A stretch of 64,000 nucleotides of DNA from UMGS1279 sp045577695 (GCA_045577695.1 JAZNIW010000003.1:1-64000); one strand, 5' to 3'. Shown: positions 53,753 to 62,735, counted from the first letter of the stretch. The notes: generated by a model from the letters alone, not told the origin. A program made the numbers and translations.

Positions 53753-56353
53753 TTAAATATTTTTGGTTCGGTCGGCCAAATCGTGTAAAATGCCCATTGC
53801 CTCAATGGGGGTTAAGACGTTGACATCCAAATTCTTCAATTCTTCCACCACTTCGCTATATGGACCGGAACCAAGCGGCAACTGCACCGCTTCTTGCTTT
53901 TTCTCAATTACGGTTTTTACCACACCGTTTTCTTCGATTTCTTTGAGCACATCTTTGGCACGGCGAATAACGGCATTCGGCAAACCGGCCAATTTTGCAA
54001 CCTCAATGCCGTAACTGTCATCGGCACCTCCGCGCACAATACGGCGCAAAAAGGTGATATCATCGCCGTGTTTTTTTACGGCAATATTGTAATTTTTAAC
54101 CCCCGAAAGTGCTTCTTCCAAGACGGTTAATTCGTGATAATGGGTTGCAAAAAGAGATTTCGCCCCCAGTTTTTTTGGGTCTGCCACATATTCCAAGACG
54201 GCGCGCGCAATCGACATTCCGTCAAAGGTGGAAGTACCCCGACCAATTTCGTCCAAAATCAATAAACTGTTTTTTGTGGCGTTATGTAAAATATGGGCCA
54301 CCTCACTCATTTCCACCATAAAGGTTGATTGGCCGGTGGCTAAGTCGTCCGAAGCACCAACACGGGTGAAAATGGCGTCAACCACCCCGATGGTTGCCGA
54401 TTCGGCCGGCACAAAGCAACCAATTTGCGCCATAATGGAAATGAGAGCAACCTGTCGCATATAGGTGGATTTTCCCGCCATATTTGGACCGGTAATAATG
54501 GCCGCGCGGTTTTCCTTGGTATCGAGTAAGGTATCGTTGGCAACAAAGGGGGTTTTGCTCACCTGCTCTACCACTGGATGACGGCCTCCAACAATCTGAA
54601 TGCGTCCGTCATTGGTGATTTGCGGGCGGCAATAGCGATTCTCAGCCGAAACGGTAGCAAAGGAACAAAGCACATCTAGCTTGGCGATTGCCGCGGCTGT
54701 TTTACGCAGACGTGATAAATGCGAAGCGACAAATCGGCGAAGTTCGCAATACAAATCAAACTCTAACTTGACCACGCGTTCACTGGCACCCAACACCCTA
54801 GCCTCTAACGCCTTTAATTCATCGGTGATATACCGCTCGGCGTTGGCCAAAGTTTGCTTACGAATATAAGTATCGGGCACGCTGTTTTTATAAAGACCCG
54901 GCACTTCAATATAATAGCCGAAAACTTTGTTGTAACGAACCTTCAGCGTTTTAATGCCGGTTTTTTCCTTTTCGGTCGCCTCGATTTCGGCGATGTAGGT
55001 TTTTCCGCCGTTCAAATCACGGCGCAACACATCAACATCGGGATGAAAACCGTCACGTATGATGTTTCCATCCTTCATACTGATGGGCGGATTGTCGGTT
55101 AAGGTTTCTTCCAAACGCTCAACAACATCGAGCAAGGGATCGATGTCGGCAGCAATCTCTTGCAATAATTTGCAACCGGCCGAGGAAAGCAATTGTTTTA
55201 AAGGGGCAAACCGATGAATGGTATGTGCCAAACACTGCAATTCTTTCGGGTTGGCTACATCGTAAATGACACGAGTCATCAATCGCTCAATATCAAAAAT
55301 ACCGGTCATATACTCCGCCATTTCACCGCGCAATACCGTATCGGAAAAGATTTCATCCACTGCGTTGTGGCGCAAAATAATCTCAGCGGGACTAAGCAAG
55401 GGTTGAATCATCCAGCTGCGAAGTAACCGCTTGCCCATAGCTGTTTTGGTTTTATCCAACACCCAGAGCAAAGAGCCACGCTTGCTTTTTCCACGCATAG
55501 TTTCCAGTAATTCCAAGTTGCGTACCGAAGCAATATCCAACCCCATAAAGCGCGCGCTGGAGTAGTAGTTATACTTATCAAAGGATTTTTCTTTACCCAT
55601 ACCATTTTCAAGTAAATAGCACAAAAGATAATCCATAGCGGCGGTATCAACGGAATCGGTGTGAAGAGCCATCTCCTCCACGCTCAAGATACCGAAGTTT
55701 TGCAGAATATGAAGTCCCTTTCCGCAATCGGCCATTACGTTATCCCCACATTCAGCTACGCGACAAGAAAGAGTTTCTTTTAAAAAGTGCACCAATGCAG
55801 GCACCGTTTTGTAGGCTTCGTTCACCAACACTTCACTGGGTGAAAAACGACCCAATTCGCTTATTAAGCGGTCTTCCATAGAATCTCCGCTCAGCAAGGT
55901 TAGGGACAAAGAACCGGTCGATGCATCGGCAAAGCAAAGGCCACACTCGTTTCCTTTTAAATAAACCGAAGCCAAATAGTTATTTCGGCCCTCAACCAGC
56001 ATTGCATCCTCAATAACGGTACCGGGGGTAATTACACGCACCACCTCCCTCCGCACAATGCCTTTGGCGGTGGCTGGGTCTTCGGTTTGTTCACAAATGG
56101 CAACCTTATAGCCTTTTTCAATCAAACGAGCAATATAGGATTCGCAACTGTGATACGGAACACCGCACATCGGAGCACGATCTTCCAATCCGCAATCGCG
56201 GCCGGTAAGCACCAACTCCAATTCTTCCGAAGCGGTTTTTGCATCCTCAAAGAACATTTCATAAAAATCGCCCAATCGGAACATTAGAATGGAATCTTGG
56301 TTTTGTGCCTTGATATCCAAATATTGTTGCATCATTGGTGATAATTTACCCAA
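53753..56353 (-). CDS. mutS: DNA mismatch repair protein MutS
   Basis: 866 residues from a TTG start. MutS finds mismatches. The mismatch-binding phenylalanine is in FRLGDFYEMFF; the ATPase has GPNMAGKSTYMRQVALI, EIGRGTSTFDGMSIA and TFLRRIVRGGADDSYGIEVA. The start is set at TTG 56353 because GGGGGG stands seven bases before it and the product then begins GKLSPMMQQYLDIK, in line with clostridial MutS. An ATG 26 codons upstream lies inside ylbF's end and has no ribosome site. Confidence 0.96.
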   Translation of the reverse strand: MGKLSPMMQQYLDIKAQNQDSILMFRLGDFYEMFFEDAKTASEELELVLTGRDCGLEDRAPMCGVPYHSCESYIARLIEKGYKVAICEQTEDPATAKGIVRREVVRVITPGTVIEDAMLVEGRNNYLASVYLKGNECGLCFADASTGSLSLTLLSGDSMEDRLISELGRFSPSEVLVNEAYKTVPALVHFLKETLSCRVAECGDNVMADCGKGLHILQNFGILSVEEMALHTDSVDTAAMDYLLCYLLENGMGKEKSFDKYNYYSSARFMGLDIASVRNLELLETMRGKSKRGSLLWVLDKTKTAMGKRLLRSWMIQPLLSPAEIILRHNAVDEIFSDTVLRGEMAEYMTGIFDIERLMTRVIYDVANPKELQCLAHTIHRFAPLKQLLSSAGCKLLQEIAADIDPLLDVVERLEETLTDNPPISMKDGNIIRDGFHPDVDVLRRDLNGGKTYIAEIEATEKEKTGIKTLKVRYNKVFGYYIEVPGLYKNSVPDTYIRKQTLANAERYITDELKALEARVLGASERVVKLEFDLYCELRRFVASHLSRLRKTAAAIAKLDVLCSFATVSAENRYCRPQITNDGRIQIVGGRHPVVEQVSKTPFVANDTLLDTKENRAAIITGPNMAGKSTYMRQVALISIMAQIGCFVPAESATIGVVDAIFTRVGASDDLATGQSTFMVEMSEVAHILHNATKNSLLILDEIGRGTSTFDGMSIARAVLEYVADPKKLGAKSLFATHYHELTVLEEALSGVKNYNIAVKKHGDDITFLRRIVRGGADDSYGIEVAKLAGLPNAVIRRAKDVLKEIEENGVVKTVIEKKQEAVQLPLGSGPYSEVVEELKNLDVNVLTPIEAMGILHDLADRTKNI

Positions 56354-56391
56354 CAGGATTCCCCCCTTTTTTAATCCTTGTAAGTTTTGAT

Positions 56392-56796
56392 TTAGTGGCA
56401 ACCCGAACAAGTCGAACAAGAACCGCTGCAACCCGAAGAAATATCACAAGTCATCGGGTCCTCACCGTTAACGGTTAAGGTGATAATGGCATTGATTTGA
56501 TTAACCAATGCATCCAATTCTTGCTTTGCAATATTGTAGTTCATCATTGATTCACTACCCATAATTTTAGTATAAATATCCCGCAACTCTGCGTTAAGCT
56601 CTTTCACCTTTTCGGCATCCTGCTCCTGGTTGGAAAGAGCTTGATCCAGCGACATACGGATAAGGTTAAACTTTCCAATATCATCTTGCAATTGCTTGTC
56701 CGCATCGTTGGCAGCCTTGGCTTTGATATAGGTTTTGAAAACCTCTTGTTTTTGAATTTCTACGCCCAATTTACGGGTCATTTCCAAAATATCCAT
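56392..56796 (-). CDS. YlbF/YmcA-family protein with a cysteine-rich tail
   Basis: 134 residues from the third of three closely spaced ATGs, which has GAGGAG six bases upstream. The helical YlbF domain covers about residues 1-105 (MTRKLGVEIQKQEVFKTY, AELRDIYTKIMG). YlbF and YmcA with YaaT form a complex that directs mRNA maturation by RNase Y and can carry Fe-S clusters in Bacillus. The last 18 residues hold five cysteines and a final histidine (CDISSGCSGSCSTCSGCH), a likely metal or Fe-S ligand set. It is placed between miaB, an Fe-S enzyme, and mutS. Confidence 0.85.
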   Translation of the reverse strand: MDILEMTRKLGVEIQKQEVFKTYIKAKAANDADKQLQDDIGKFNLIRMSLDQALSNQEQDAEKVKELNAELRDIYTKIMGSESMMNYNIAKQELDALVNQINAIITLTVNGEDPMTCDISSGCSGSCSTCSGCH

Positions 56797-56848
56797 TTTC
56801 ATTCTCCTCATATAATAAAGTAGTAGTTTTTAATATTCCTTTACAAGA

Positions 56849-56877
56849 ATAATATCCTGCACGGTAAATGGTGCCAA
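56849..56877 (-). promoter_or_regulatory. Internal promoter before ylbF-mutS
   Basis: Minus-strand TTGGCA (56872-56877), 17 bases, TATTAT (56849-56854), in the 105-base gap between miaB and ylbF. It would drive ylbF-mutS-mutL and beyond independently of miaB. Confidence 0.55.
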
Positions 56878-56901
56878 GGATTCGTTTGATTCTTTATTCG
56901 T

Positions 56902-58317
56902 TCAAATCTGTTTGCAGTGTAATAGGCCATCTTCAATATAAGTTTCTACCGTGAGAAATTGACCGAGCAAATCAGCACTTCCTTCAAATTCAAAACAAAT
57001 ATTCCCCTCGGTGTGGCCGGCCATATACCCTTCCCGTCGACCGAAATCGTCACACAGTAGAAGGTAGGTTTTACCCGCCATCTCGGCCTCGTTTTTCTTT
57101 GAAATAGCATCTTGCACCGCCAAAAGTTCACGAAACCACCGACCCTTTTCCTCACGAGAAACAGGGTCGTCCAATTGAGCGGCAGGAGTACCGACACGTG
57201 CTGAATAAATAAAGGTAAACAAAGCCGAAAAACCAACCTCTTGTACCAAAGAAAGCGTATCACAAAATTCTTCGTAAGTTTCCCCCGGAAAGCCAACAAT
57301 AACATCACTGGTAATCGAAAGGTCAGGCATCAGTTCTTTGGCTAAGGTAATACGGTTTAAATATTTGGCGCGGTCATAATGGCGATTCATCGCCTTCAAT
57401 ACACGGTCGTTTCCACTTTGAAAGGGTAAATGCAAATGGCGGCAAACCTTTTCGCAGTCCCGCATCGCGTAAAGCAGTTCCTCGGAGCAATCTTTAGGAT
57501 GTGAAGTCATAAACCGAATACGAAAATCCCCTTCTAAGGCGTTGATTTTGCGCAATAATTCAGGAAAATCAACCTTTTTTTCCATCTCATCCAAAGTGGG
57601 ACTGTGGTAAGAGTTAACATTTTGCCCCAGTAAAGTAATATCTTTACAACCATTTTGAATGAGAGTTCTGCATTCAGCCAAAATCTCTTCATAACAACGG
57701 GAATGCTCCCGCCCACGCACATATGGTACAATGCAATAGGTGCAAAAATTGTTACACCCGTGCATAATGGGAACCCACCCCTTTATGGTGCCGTCTCGCT
57801 CCACCGGAATTCCCTCTAACACCTCATGATCGATGGCGCCAATTTCAAAAACACGTCCCTTTTTGGTATAAAGACGGTATAAAAATTCCGGCAATCGGTA
57901 GGTTTCGTGGGTACCAAACAATAAATCCACATAGGGATAGCTTTTTTGAAACCGCTCGGCCACGGTGGATTGTTGCACCATACATCCGCAAAGCCCAATA
58001 ATCATCTTCGGATTACGGCGCTTGTAGTGTTTTAGGGCACCAACATTGCCAAATACGCGGTCCTCGGCATGCTCACGCACGGCACAGGTGTTATACAGAA
58101 TAAAATCGGCCGATGCGGCATCTTGGGTAAAGCCAAACCCCATTTCACGAAGCATTCCTTTTAGGTGTTCACTATCGCTAACATTTTGTTGGCAGCCATA
58201 AGTTACCACCATAGCCAGTGGAGTCTGCCGGTATTGATTTTTTATCTCTTCTCGCACCGAATAAATGTACTCTTGCATTTCGGTAATTCGGGAGTCTAGT
58301 TCCATCCTTTTTTTCAC
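56902..58317 (-). CDS. miaB: tRNA-2-methylthio-N6-dimethylallyladenosine synthase MiaB
   Basis: 471 residues from a GTG start. Radical-SAM methylthiotransferase. UPF0004 domain with TYGCQQNVSDSEHLKG, NTCAVREHAEDRVFGN and GLCGCMVQQ gives three cysteines for the auxiliary cluster; the radical-SAM cluster motif is CNNFCTYCIVPYVRG (CxxxCxxC). A TRAM domain ends the protein. The longest frame starts at ATG 58341, but the promoter places the RNA start at about 58350, so its ribosome site would be lost; GTG 58317 has AGGAG seven bases upstream. ATG 58305 remains possible. Confidence 0.94.
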   Translation of the reverse strand: MKKRMELDSRITEMQEYIYSVREEIKNQYRQTPLAMVVTYGCQQNVSDSEHLKGMLREMGFGFTQDAASADFILYNTCAVREHAEDRVFGNVGALKHYKRRNPKMIIGLCGCMVQQSTVAERFQKSYPYVDLLFGTHETYRLPEFLYRLYTKKGRVFEIGAIDHEVLEGIPVERDGTIKGWVPIMHGCNNFCTYCIVPYVRGREHSRCYEEILAECRTLIQNGCKDITLLGQNVNSYHSPTLDEMEKKVDFPELLRKINALEGDFRIRFMTSHPKDCSEELLYAMRDCEKVCRHLHLPFQSGNDRVLKAMNRHYDRAKYLNRITLAKELMPDLSITSDVIVGFPGETYEEFCDTLSLVQEVGFSALFTFIYSARVGTPAAQLDDPVSREEKGRWFRELLAVQDAISKKNEAEMAGKTYLLLCDDFGRREGYMAGHTEGNICFEFEGSADLLGQFLTVETYIEDGLLHCKQI

Positions 58318-58356
58318 AAAAACGCTCCTAAATGTAAACATAAATTATCACCTTGT

Positions 58357-58385
58357 ATTATACCGCAAATATGGTTCGAATTCAA
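58357..58385 (-). promoter_or_regulatory. Promoter of miaB
   Basis: Minus-strand TTGAAT (58380-58385), 17 bases, TATAAT (58357-58362). It is the first promoter of the run that ends at the terminator 39671-39757. Confidence 0.75.
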
Positions 58386-58416
58386 GTGAAAAAATGATAT
58401 TTTTACGCCTTTTTTG

Positions 58417-58445
58417 TTGACAAGAAAATGAAAAAAGTGTATATT
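58417..58445 (+). promoter_or_regulatory. Promoter of the Dabb-domain gene
   Basis: Consensus TTGACA (58417-58422), 17 bases, TATATT (58440-58445). AAAGGA follows at the right distance for the gene at 58476. Confidence 0.75.
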
Positions 58446-58475
58446 GAAAAAAAGAATGTGAAAGGATAGAAAAAT

Positions 58476-58778
58476 ATGGTTAAGCATATTATTTTATGGC
58501 GTCTGAAAGAAGGCCTATCACCGGATGAAAAGCAAACTGTTTTACAAAACGCCAAACGCGAATTGGAACAATTAAAAGGGAAAATCAATGGGCTGATGGA
58601 AATACAGTTGGAAATCTCCTCGCTTTCCTCCTCTAACGCCGATATGATGCTTTACTCTACTTTTGCTAACGAGGACGCCCTAAAACAGTATCAATCCCAC
58701 CCCTCCCACCAAGCGGTGGCCAACACTTTTGTTCGCCCCTTTACCGCCGAACGGCTTTGCCTGGATTTTGAAGAATAA
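58476..58778 (+). CDS. Dabb (stress-responsive A/B barrel) domain protein
   Basis: 100 residues. KHIILWRLKEG at the start, ELEQLKGKINGLMEIQLEI in the middle and YQSHPSHQAVANTFVRP near the end match the dimeric alpha-beta barrel (Dabb) family. Some members are small enzymes or stress-induced proteins; many have no known role. It is a single-gene unit with a strong promoter and its own terminator. Confidence 0.88.
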   Translation: MVKHIILWRLKEGLSPDEKQTVLQNAKRELEQLKGKINGLMEIQLEISSLSSSNADMMLYSTFANEDALKQYQSHPSHQAVANTFVRPFTAERLCLDFEE

Positions 58779-58790
58779 ATAACAAGAAAA

Positions 58791-58860
58791 CCCGCTATTT
58801 TCATAGCGGGTCAAACCATAAACAAAGCAGGTTTTCTGATGGTTAGAAAACCTGCTTTTT
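58791..58860 (+). terminator. Tandem hairpins and terminator after the Dabb gene
   Basis: CCCGCTAT / ATAGCGGG (58791-58810) is followed by AGCAGGTTTTCT / AGAAAACCTGCT (58826-58855) and TTTTTCTC. The second is a canonical terminator; the first lacks a U tract. The following 155 bases up to the malic enzyme stop hold nothing I can identify. Confidence 0.85.
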
Positions 58861-59016
58861 CTCATTATGTAGGTTGAATAAAACAATCCAAATAAGATAT
58901 CAAATAAATCACGTAAAAAGGCGGTATATTCTTTTCTGTTATCAAATGTTTTAGCCGGTTTTTTATCATAAAAGCAACCATTGGTGTAGATAATTTAACA
59001 CCGGCACTTTGGGAAT

Positions 59017-60189
59017 TTATTTGCGGGAAACACCGGTTTCTTTGGCAACACGAACGACCGCCTCTGCTACTACCTTAGCTACCCTTTTATCTAACGGAGA
59101 AACAATAATGTTTTCTTCACTAATTTCTTCATCGGGAATCAATGAGGCCAGCGCATACGAAGTTGCAACCTTCATTTCATCGTTGATGCATTTTGCACGG
59201 CAATCCAACGCTCCGCGAAAAATACCGGGAAAAGCCAAGAGATTGTTAATTTGATTCGGGAAATCCGAACGTCCGGTTCCTACCACAGCGGCTCCGGCTT
59301 TTTTGGCAAGGTCGGGCATAATTTCGGGGGTCGGATTGGCCATGGGGAATAAAATGGCATCTTTTGCCATTGATTTTACCATTTCATCATCCACTACATT
59401 CGGAGCCGAAACACCGATAAAGACATCGGCACCAACCAGAGCATCTTTTAAGCTACCGGTTTTTCCTTTTAAGTTGGTAACGGCTGCCATTTCTTCTTGG
59501 GCACTATTGTTGTTTTTATCCCCCTTGTTGATGATGCCGAAACGGTCACAGTAGGTGATATGTTTAACCCCAATCGAGAAAAGATGCTTACCAATCGCAA
59601 TGCCGGCCGAACCCGCACCGTTGATAACCACCTCCACGGTGTCAAGCGATTTTTTTACCAATTTTAAGGCATTAATCAAGGCTGCAGCTACAACAATGGC
59701 AGTACCGTGTTGGTCATCGTGAAAAATCGGAATATCACAAACCTCTTTAAGGCGCCGTTCGATTTCGAAACAACGAGGGGCTGCAATATCTTCTAAGTTG
59801 ATGCCGCCGAAACTGCCCGAAAGTAACGAAATCGTCCGCACAATTTCATCCGTATCTTTGCTTTTAATGCAAAGCGGAAAGGCATCGACATCGGCAAACT
59901 CCTTGAATAGAACGCACTTTCCCTCCATCACCGGCATACCGGCTTCGGGACCGATATCGCCGAGTCCAAGCACCGCCGTACCGTCCGTAATTACTGCCAC
60001 TAAATTCGAGCGGCGAGTCAGTTCATAAGATTTGTCAACGTCTTTTTGAATGGCCAAACACGGTTCGGCAACGCCGGGCGTATAGGCCAAGGAAAGATCT
60101 TTTTTGTTTTCAACCGGCACGCGGGAAATTACTTCTATTTTACCCTGCCAGTCGCAATGCTTTTGCAACGATTCTTCGCGGATATCCAT
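59017..60189 (-). CDS. NAD(P)-dependent malic enzyme (short form)
   Basis: 390 residues from ATG 60189, which has GGGAGGA before it; the open frame begins 5 codons earlier. It oxidises and decarboxylates malate to pyruvate. Seen: SLAYTPGVAEPCLAI, the catalytic Lys region FPLCIKSKDTDE, IFHDDQHGTAIVVAAALINA and the dinucleotide fold VVINGAGSAGIAIGKHL. There is no phosphotransacetylase-like tail, as in other clostridial short malic enzymes. It starts two bases after the malate dehydrogenase stop. Confidence 0.95.
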   Translation of the reverse strand: MDIREESLQKHCDWQGKIEVISRVPVENKKDLSLAYTPGVAEPCLAIQKDVDKSYELTRRSNLVAVITDGTAVLGLGDIGPEAGMPVMEGKCVLFKEFADVDAFPLCIKSKDTDEIVRTISLLSGSFGGINLEDIAAPRCFEIERRLKEVCDIPIFHDDQHGTAIVVAAALINALKLVKKSLDTVEVVINGAGSAGIAIGKHLFSIGVKHITYCDRFGIINKGDKNNNSAQEEMAAVTNLKGKTGSLKDALVGADVFIGVSAPNVVDDEMVKSMAKDAILFPMANPTPEIMPDLAKKAGAAVVGTGRSDFPNQINNLLAFPGIFRGALDCRAKCINDEMKVATSYALASLIPDEEISEENIIVSPLDKRVAKVVAEAVVRVAKETGVSRK

Positions 60190-60191
60190 AC

Positions 60192-61304
60192 TTAGTCCTC
60201 CCACGGGAAATGATATTTTACAAGACCCAATTCATCGCGAACGGATAAAATTTCCTTTTGTACCGATTCGTTGATCGGCACGCCGTCCTTGCGGGCCAGA
60301 CCAATTTCATATTCCTTTTCACCGGCAGTGTAAATGCGCTTCGCATCGGGTGCTTTTTTCGAGGCGCGCATACTGCGACATATATCACCGGCTTTTTTAC
60401 GAGCGACTTCTTCACCCATAAAGTGGTCGGTATCAATAGCGATAAACCAATGGCCAAGTTGATAAGGCCGAATATTGCCGTCTTTGTCTTTGCCGTCTAA
60501 ATCTTTACCGTAAGCGCCGTCTTGTAAAATAGAGGAGAAAAATTCTACCGCCATAGCAAAGCCATAGCCTTTGTAACCGCCCAAATCTTCCCCGATACCA
60601 CCCAAGGTGGTCAAGGCAGCCGTGCCGCCACGGATTTTTTTCAAAGCGATACCGGAATCCCCTTCAATCGCTTCCCCTTCACTGCCGATAATGGTGCCGG
60701 GGTGTACCGCCTCGCCAATGCGCTCATAATATTCGATTTTACCGTTTTGCGTAATCGAAGTTGCGCAGTCGAAATTAAAATCAAAGGCCTCATCGGTTGG
60801 CACACCGATGGTAAAAGGGTTGGTACCAAACATTCCCTCTACTCCATGGGTCGGCGCAACCGAGGGGCGGGCGTTAGTGCCGGTCATACCGATACAGCCG
60901 GCTTTGGTTGCCATAGTGGAATAATATCCGGCAATACCGTAATGACAAGAGTTGCGTACAACCACCATACCCATACCATACTCTTTTGCCTTGTCAATAG
61001 CCATTTGCATCGCCTTATGACCGATGACTTGACCCATTCCGTGGTGTCCGTCTATTACTGCGGTGGTGGGCGTTTCCTTGAGAATTTCAAAGGTAGTAAC
61101 CGGTTTTTGAATTCCTGCCTTAATGCGGTCTAGATAGATCGGTTTAAAACGATTCACGCCATGCGATTCAATGCCGCGTTTATCCGACTCCAATAACACA
61201 TCCGCGCAGATTTCAGCATCTTCTTTGGGGATGCCGTAACCAACAAACGCGTCGATGACGAAATCGGTAATGGTTTTCCAATCTACAATATTTGTTTTAG
61301 CCAT
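60192..61304 (-). CDS. Ldh-family malate (or related 2-hydroxyacid) dehydrogenase
   Basis: 370 residues of the YlbC/Ldh_2 family, which is unrelated to classical MDH. Motifs: SDKRGIESHGVNRF, DGHHGMGQVIGHKAM, VVVRNSCHYGIAGYY with the catalytic His, and TNPFTIGVPT. Members use NAD(P) to oxidise malate, sulfolactate, ureidoglycolate or similar. The malic enzyme partner makes malate/oxaloacetate the best substrate guess. AAGGAG lies before the ATG. It is first in its operon and divergent from the DeoR regulator. Confidence 0.88.
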   Translation of the reverse strand: MAKTNIVDWKTITDFVIDAFVGYGIPKEDAEICADVLLESDKRGIESHGVNRFKPIYLDRIKAGIQKPVTTFEILKETPTTAVIDGHHGMGQVIGHKAMQMAIDKAKEYGMGMVVVRNSCHYGIAGYYSTMATKAGCIGMTGTNARPSVAPTHGVEGMFGTNPFTIGVPTDEAFDFNFDCATSITQNGKIEYYERIGEAVHPGTIIGSEGEAIEGDSGIALKKIRGGTAALTTLGGIGEDLGGYKGYGFAMAVEFFSSILQDGAYGKDLDGKDKDGNIRPYQLGHWFIAIDTDHFMGEEVARKKAGDICRSMRASKKAPDAKRIYTAGEKEYEIGLARKDGVPINESVQKEILSVRDELGLVKYHFPWED

Positions 61305-61343
61305 CTTTTTTTCTCCTTTATCTTTACATTTTGAACTGTATCC

Positions 61344-61372
61344 ATTATAATGAATTGAGCGAAATCTTTCAA
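61344..61372 (-). promoter_or_regulatory. Promoter of the malate dehydrogenase-malic enzyme operon
   Basis: Minus-strand TTGAAA (61367-61372), 17 bases, TATAAT (61344-61349). Confidence 0.78.
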
Positions 61373-61376
61373 GTTT

Positions 61377-61443
61377 ATTGAAAAAATTGCTTCAAAATCT
61401 TTTATTGTGCAAAAAATTATGCTCATATGCGCAAAATTAGGAG
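61377..61443 (+). promoter_or_regulatory. Candidate promoter and operator of the DeoR gene
   Basis: TTGAAA, 17 bases, TTTATT precede the gene. Downstream, TGTGCAAAAAATTA and TGCGCAAAATTA form an imperfect direct repeat, about 20 bases apart, close to the ribosome site; repeats of this kind often bind DeoR-type repressors. The assignment is an inference from position. Confidence 0.4.
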
Positions 61444-61449
61444 GTTTTT

Positions 61450-62199
61450 ATGATTGTTTCCGAACGACAAAACCAAATCTGCAGCATCTTGTCTGAACAA
61501 CGCTTTGCCACCGTTAAAGAATTGAGTGAACGGTTGTTTATCAGCGAATCGAGTATTCGGCGTGACCTTTCCCACTTAGAAAACAAGGGCTACATAAAAC
61601 GAAATCACGGCGGTGCCATCCTGCTTCACTCGGGTGATACGGTTGTTCCCTTTGGTATTCGCACCTTTCACAATGTGAAAGAGAAAAAACTCATTGCAAA
61701 AAAAGCGGTCGAATTGATTCATACCGGAGATATGGTCTTTTTAGACCAAACCTCTACCTCCTATTTTTTGGCGGCCGAAATTTTAAAAAACAAGACCGTC
61801 ACTGTGGTAACCAACAACCGCGAAATTATCAACCTGTTAGCCGGTAGCGAATTACCGGTTATATGTTCGGGCGGTATTATCAGCAAGGCAAACGATATTT
61901 GTTTGATTGGTCAAAGTGCTCAAGACACCTTTTCGGAAATTTACGCTGATATTGCCTTTTTCTCTTGTAAATCTCTTTCGTTTGACGGAATCATTTCCGA
62001 CTGTTCACAAGAAGAAGTGTTCGTTCGTAACGCTATGCTGGCTTCAGCCGCCAAAAAGGTTTTCTTGTGCGATGGTTCTAAAATGGGCAGTCGTTCGGCT
62101 TACAAACAATGCGAACTAAACGATGTGGATGTTTTGGTTTCGGAAACAACACCAAGCCGTAATTTTTTAACAAAAGCTCCCTCGCTTTTGTTATTATAG
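61450..62199 (+). CDS. DeoR-family transcriptional regulator
   Basis: 249 residues. The N-terminal winged helix (RQNQICSILSEQRFATVKEL and SESSIRRDLSHLENKGYI with the family's RDL signature) binds DNA; the C-terminal sensor domain (KKAVELIHTGDMVFLDQTST, VVTNNREIINLLAG) usually binds a phosphorylated sugar. AGGAGG is seven bases before the ATG. It is divergent from the malate operon and probably controls it and itself; a phosphosugar signal would tie C4-acid use to glycolytic state. Confidence 0.93.
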   Translation: MIVSERQNQICSILSEQRFATVKELSERLFISESSIRRDLSHLENKGYIKRNHGGAILLHSGDTVVPFGIRTFHNVKEKKLIAKKAVELIHTGDMVFLDQTSTSYFLAAEILKNKTVTVVTNNREIINLLAGSELPVICSGGIISKANDICLIGQSAQDTFSEIYADIAFFSCKSLSFDGIISDCSQEEVFVRNAMLASAAKKVFLCDGSKMGSRSAYKQCELNDVDVLVSETTPSRNFLTKAPSLLLL

Positions 62200-62216
62200 A
62201 ATATCATAGAACACCA

Positions 62217-62259
62217 TAAAAAAATTCGGTTGGTCAAGGCAAACCAACCGAATTTTTTT
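62217..62259. terminator. Bidirectional terminator between the DeoR and TspO genes
   Basis: AAAATTCGGTTGGT / ACCAACCGAATTTT with an 8-base loop and T tracts on both sides. Its right end overlaps the TspO stop codon. Confidence 0.88.
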
Positions 62260-62731
62260 AATTTAAAATCGCAATGCCAATATTTAAATACAGTGCGAAG
62301 CAGAGCCATAAAAGATAAGGCCAAAACAAAAGGGAACTAACCGCATTCAGCCGAAAAACCCGAATGGCCCATCGAATCCCCAACACCAATAAGAAAACAA
62401 TTAAAGCGGCTGCCACGTAAAAGGCCTTCACCCGCCAAAAAACAATTTGCCAAAGCACATTCAAAATCAGTTGAAAAAAGTAGTTCTTAATAAGTTCGAA
62501 AACAACCGGTGCTTTCTCCAAACTAAGAAGATAAACCGAAACACCCATCAACGCATATAAGATGTTCCAAACAATGGGAAACACCACTCCCGGCGGGGCC
62601 ATCGGCGGTTTTACCAAACCTGCGTACACCGCCCCAATATCTCCGGCCAACAGTGCTCCGACCACCCCCAATCCAATAGTAATGAGAACATAGATAATCA
62701 AGCCCTTCAGCCTTAACGGTTTCATTTCCAT
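62258..62731 (-). CDS. TspO/MBR-family membrane protein
   Basis: 157 residues with five membrane helices. The family signature reads LVKPPMAPPGVVFPIVWNIL followed by YALMGVSVYL; the last helices include LNVLWQIVFW and LLFWPYLLWLCFALYLN. TspO proteins bind porphyrins and sterol-like ligands and act in stress and tetrapyrrole handling. The tryptophan usually found before PPG is methionine-alanine here. The ribosome site GGGGG can pair with a CCCCC just after the upstream gene (separate entry). Confidence 0.9.
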   Translation of the reverse strand: MEMKPLRLKGLIIYVLITIGLGVVGALLAGDIGAVYAGLVKPPMAPPGVVFPIVWNILYALMGVSVYLLSLEKAPVVFELIKNYFFQLILNVLWQIVFWRVKAFYVAAALIVFLLVLGIRWAIRVFRLNAVSSLLFWPYLLWLCFALYLNIGIAILN

Positions 62732-62735
62732 AAAA

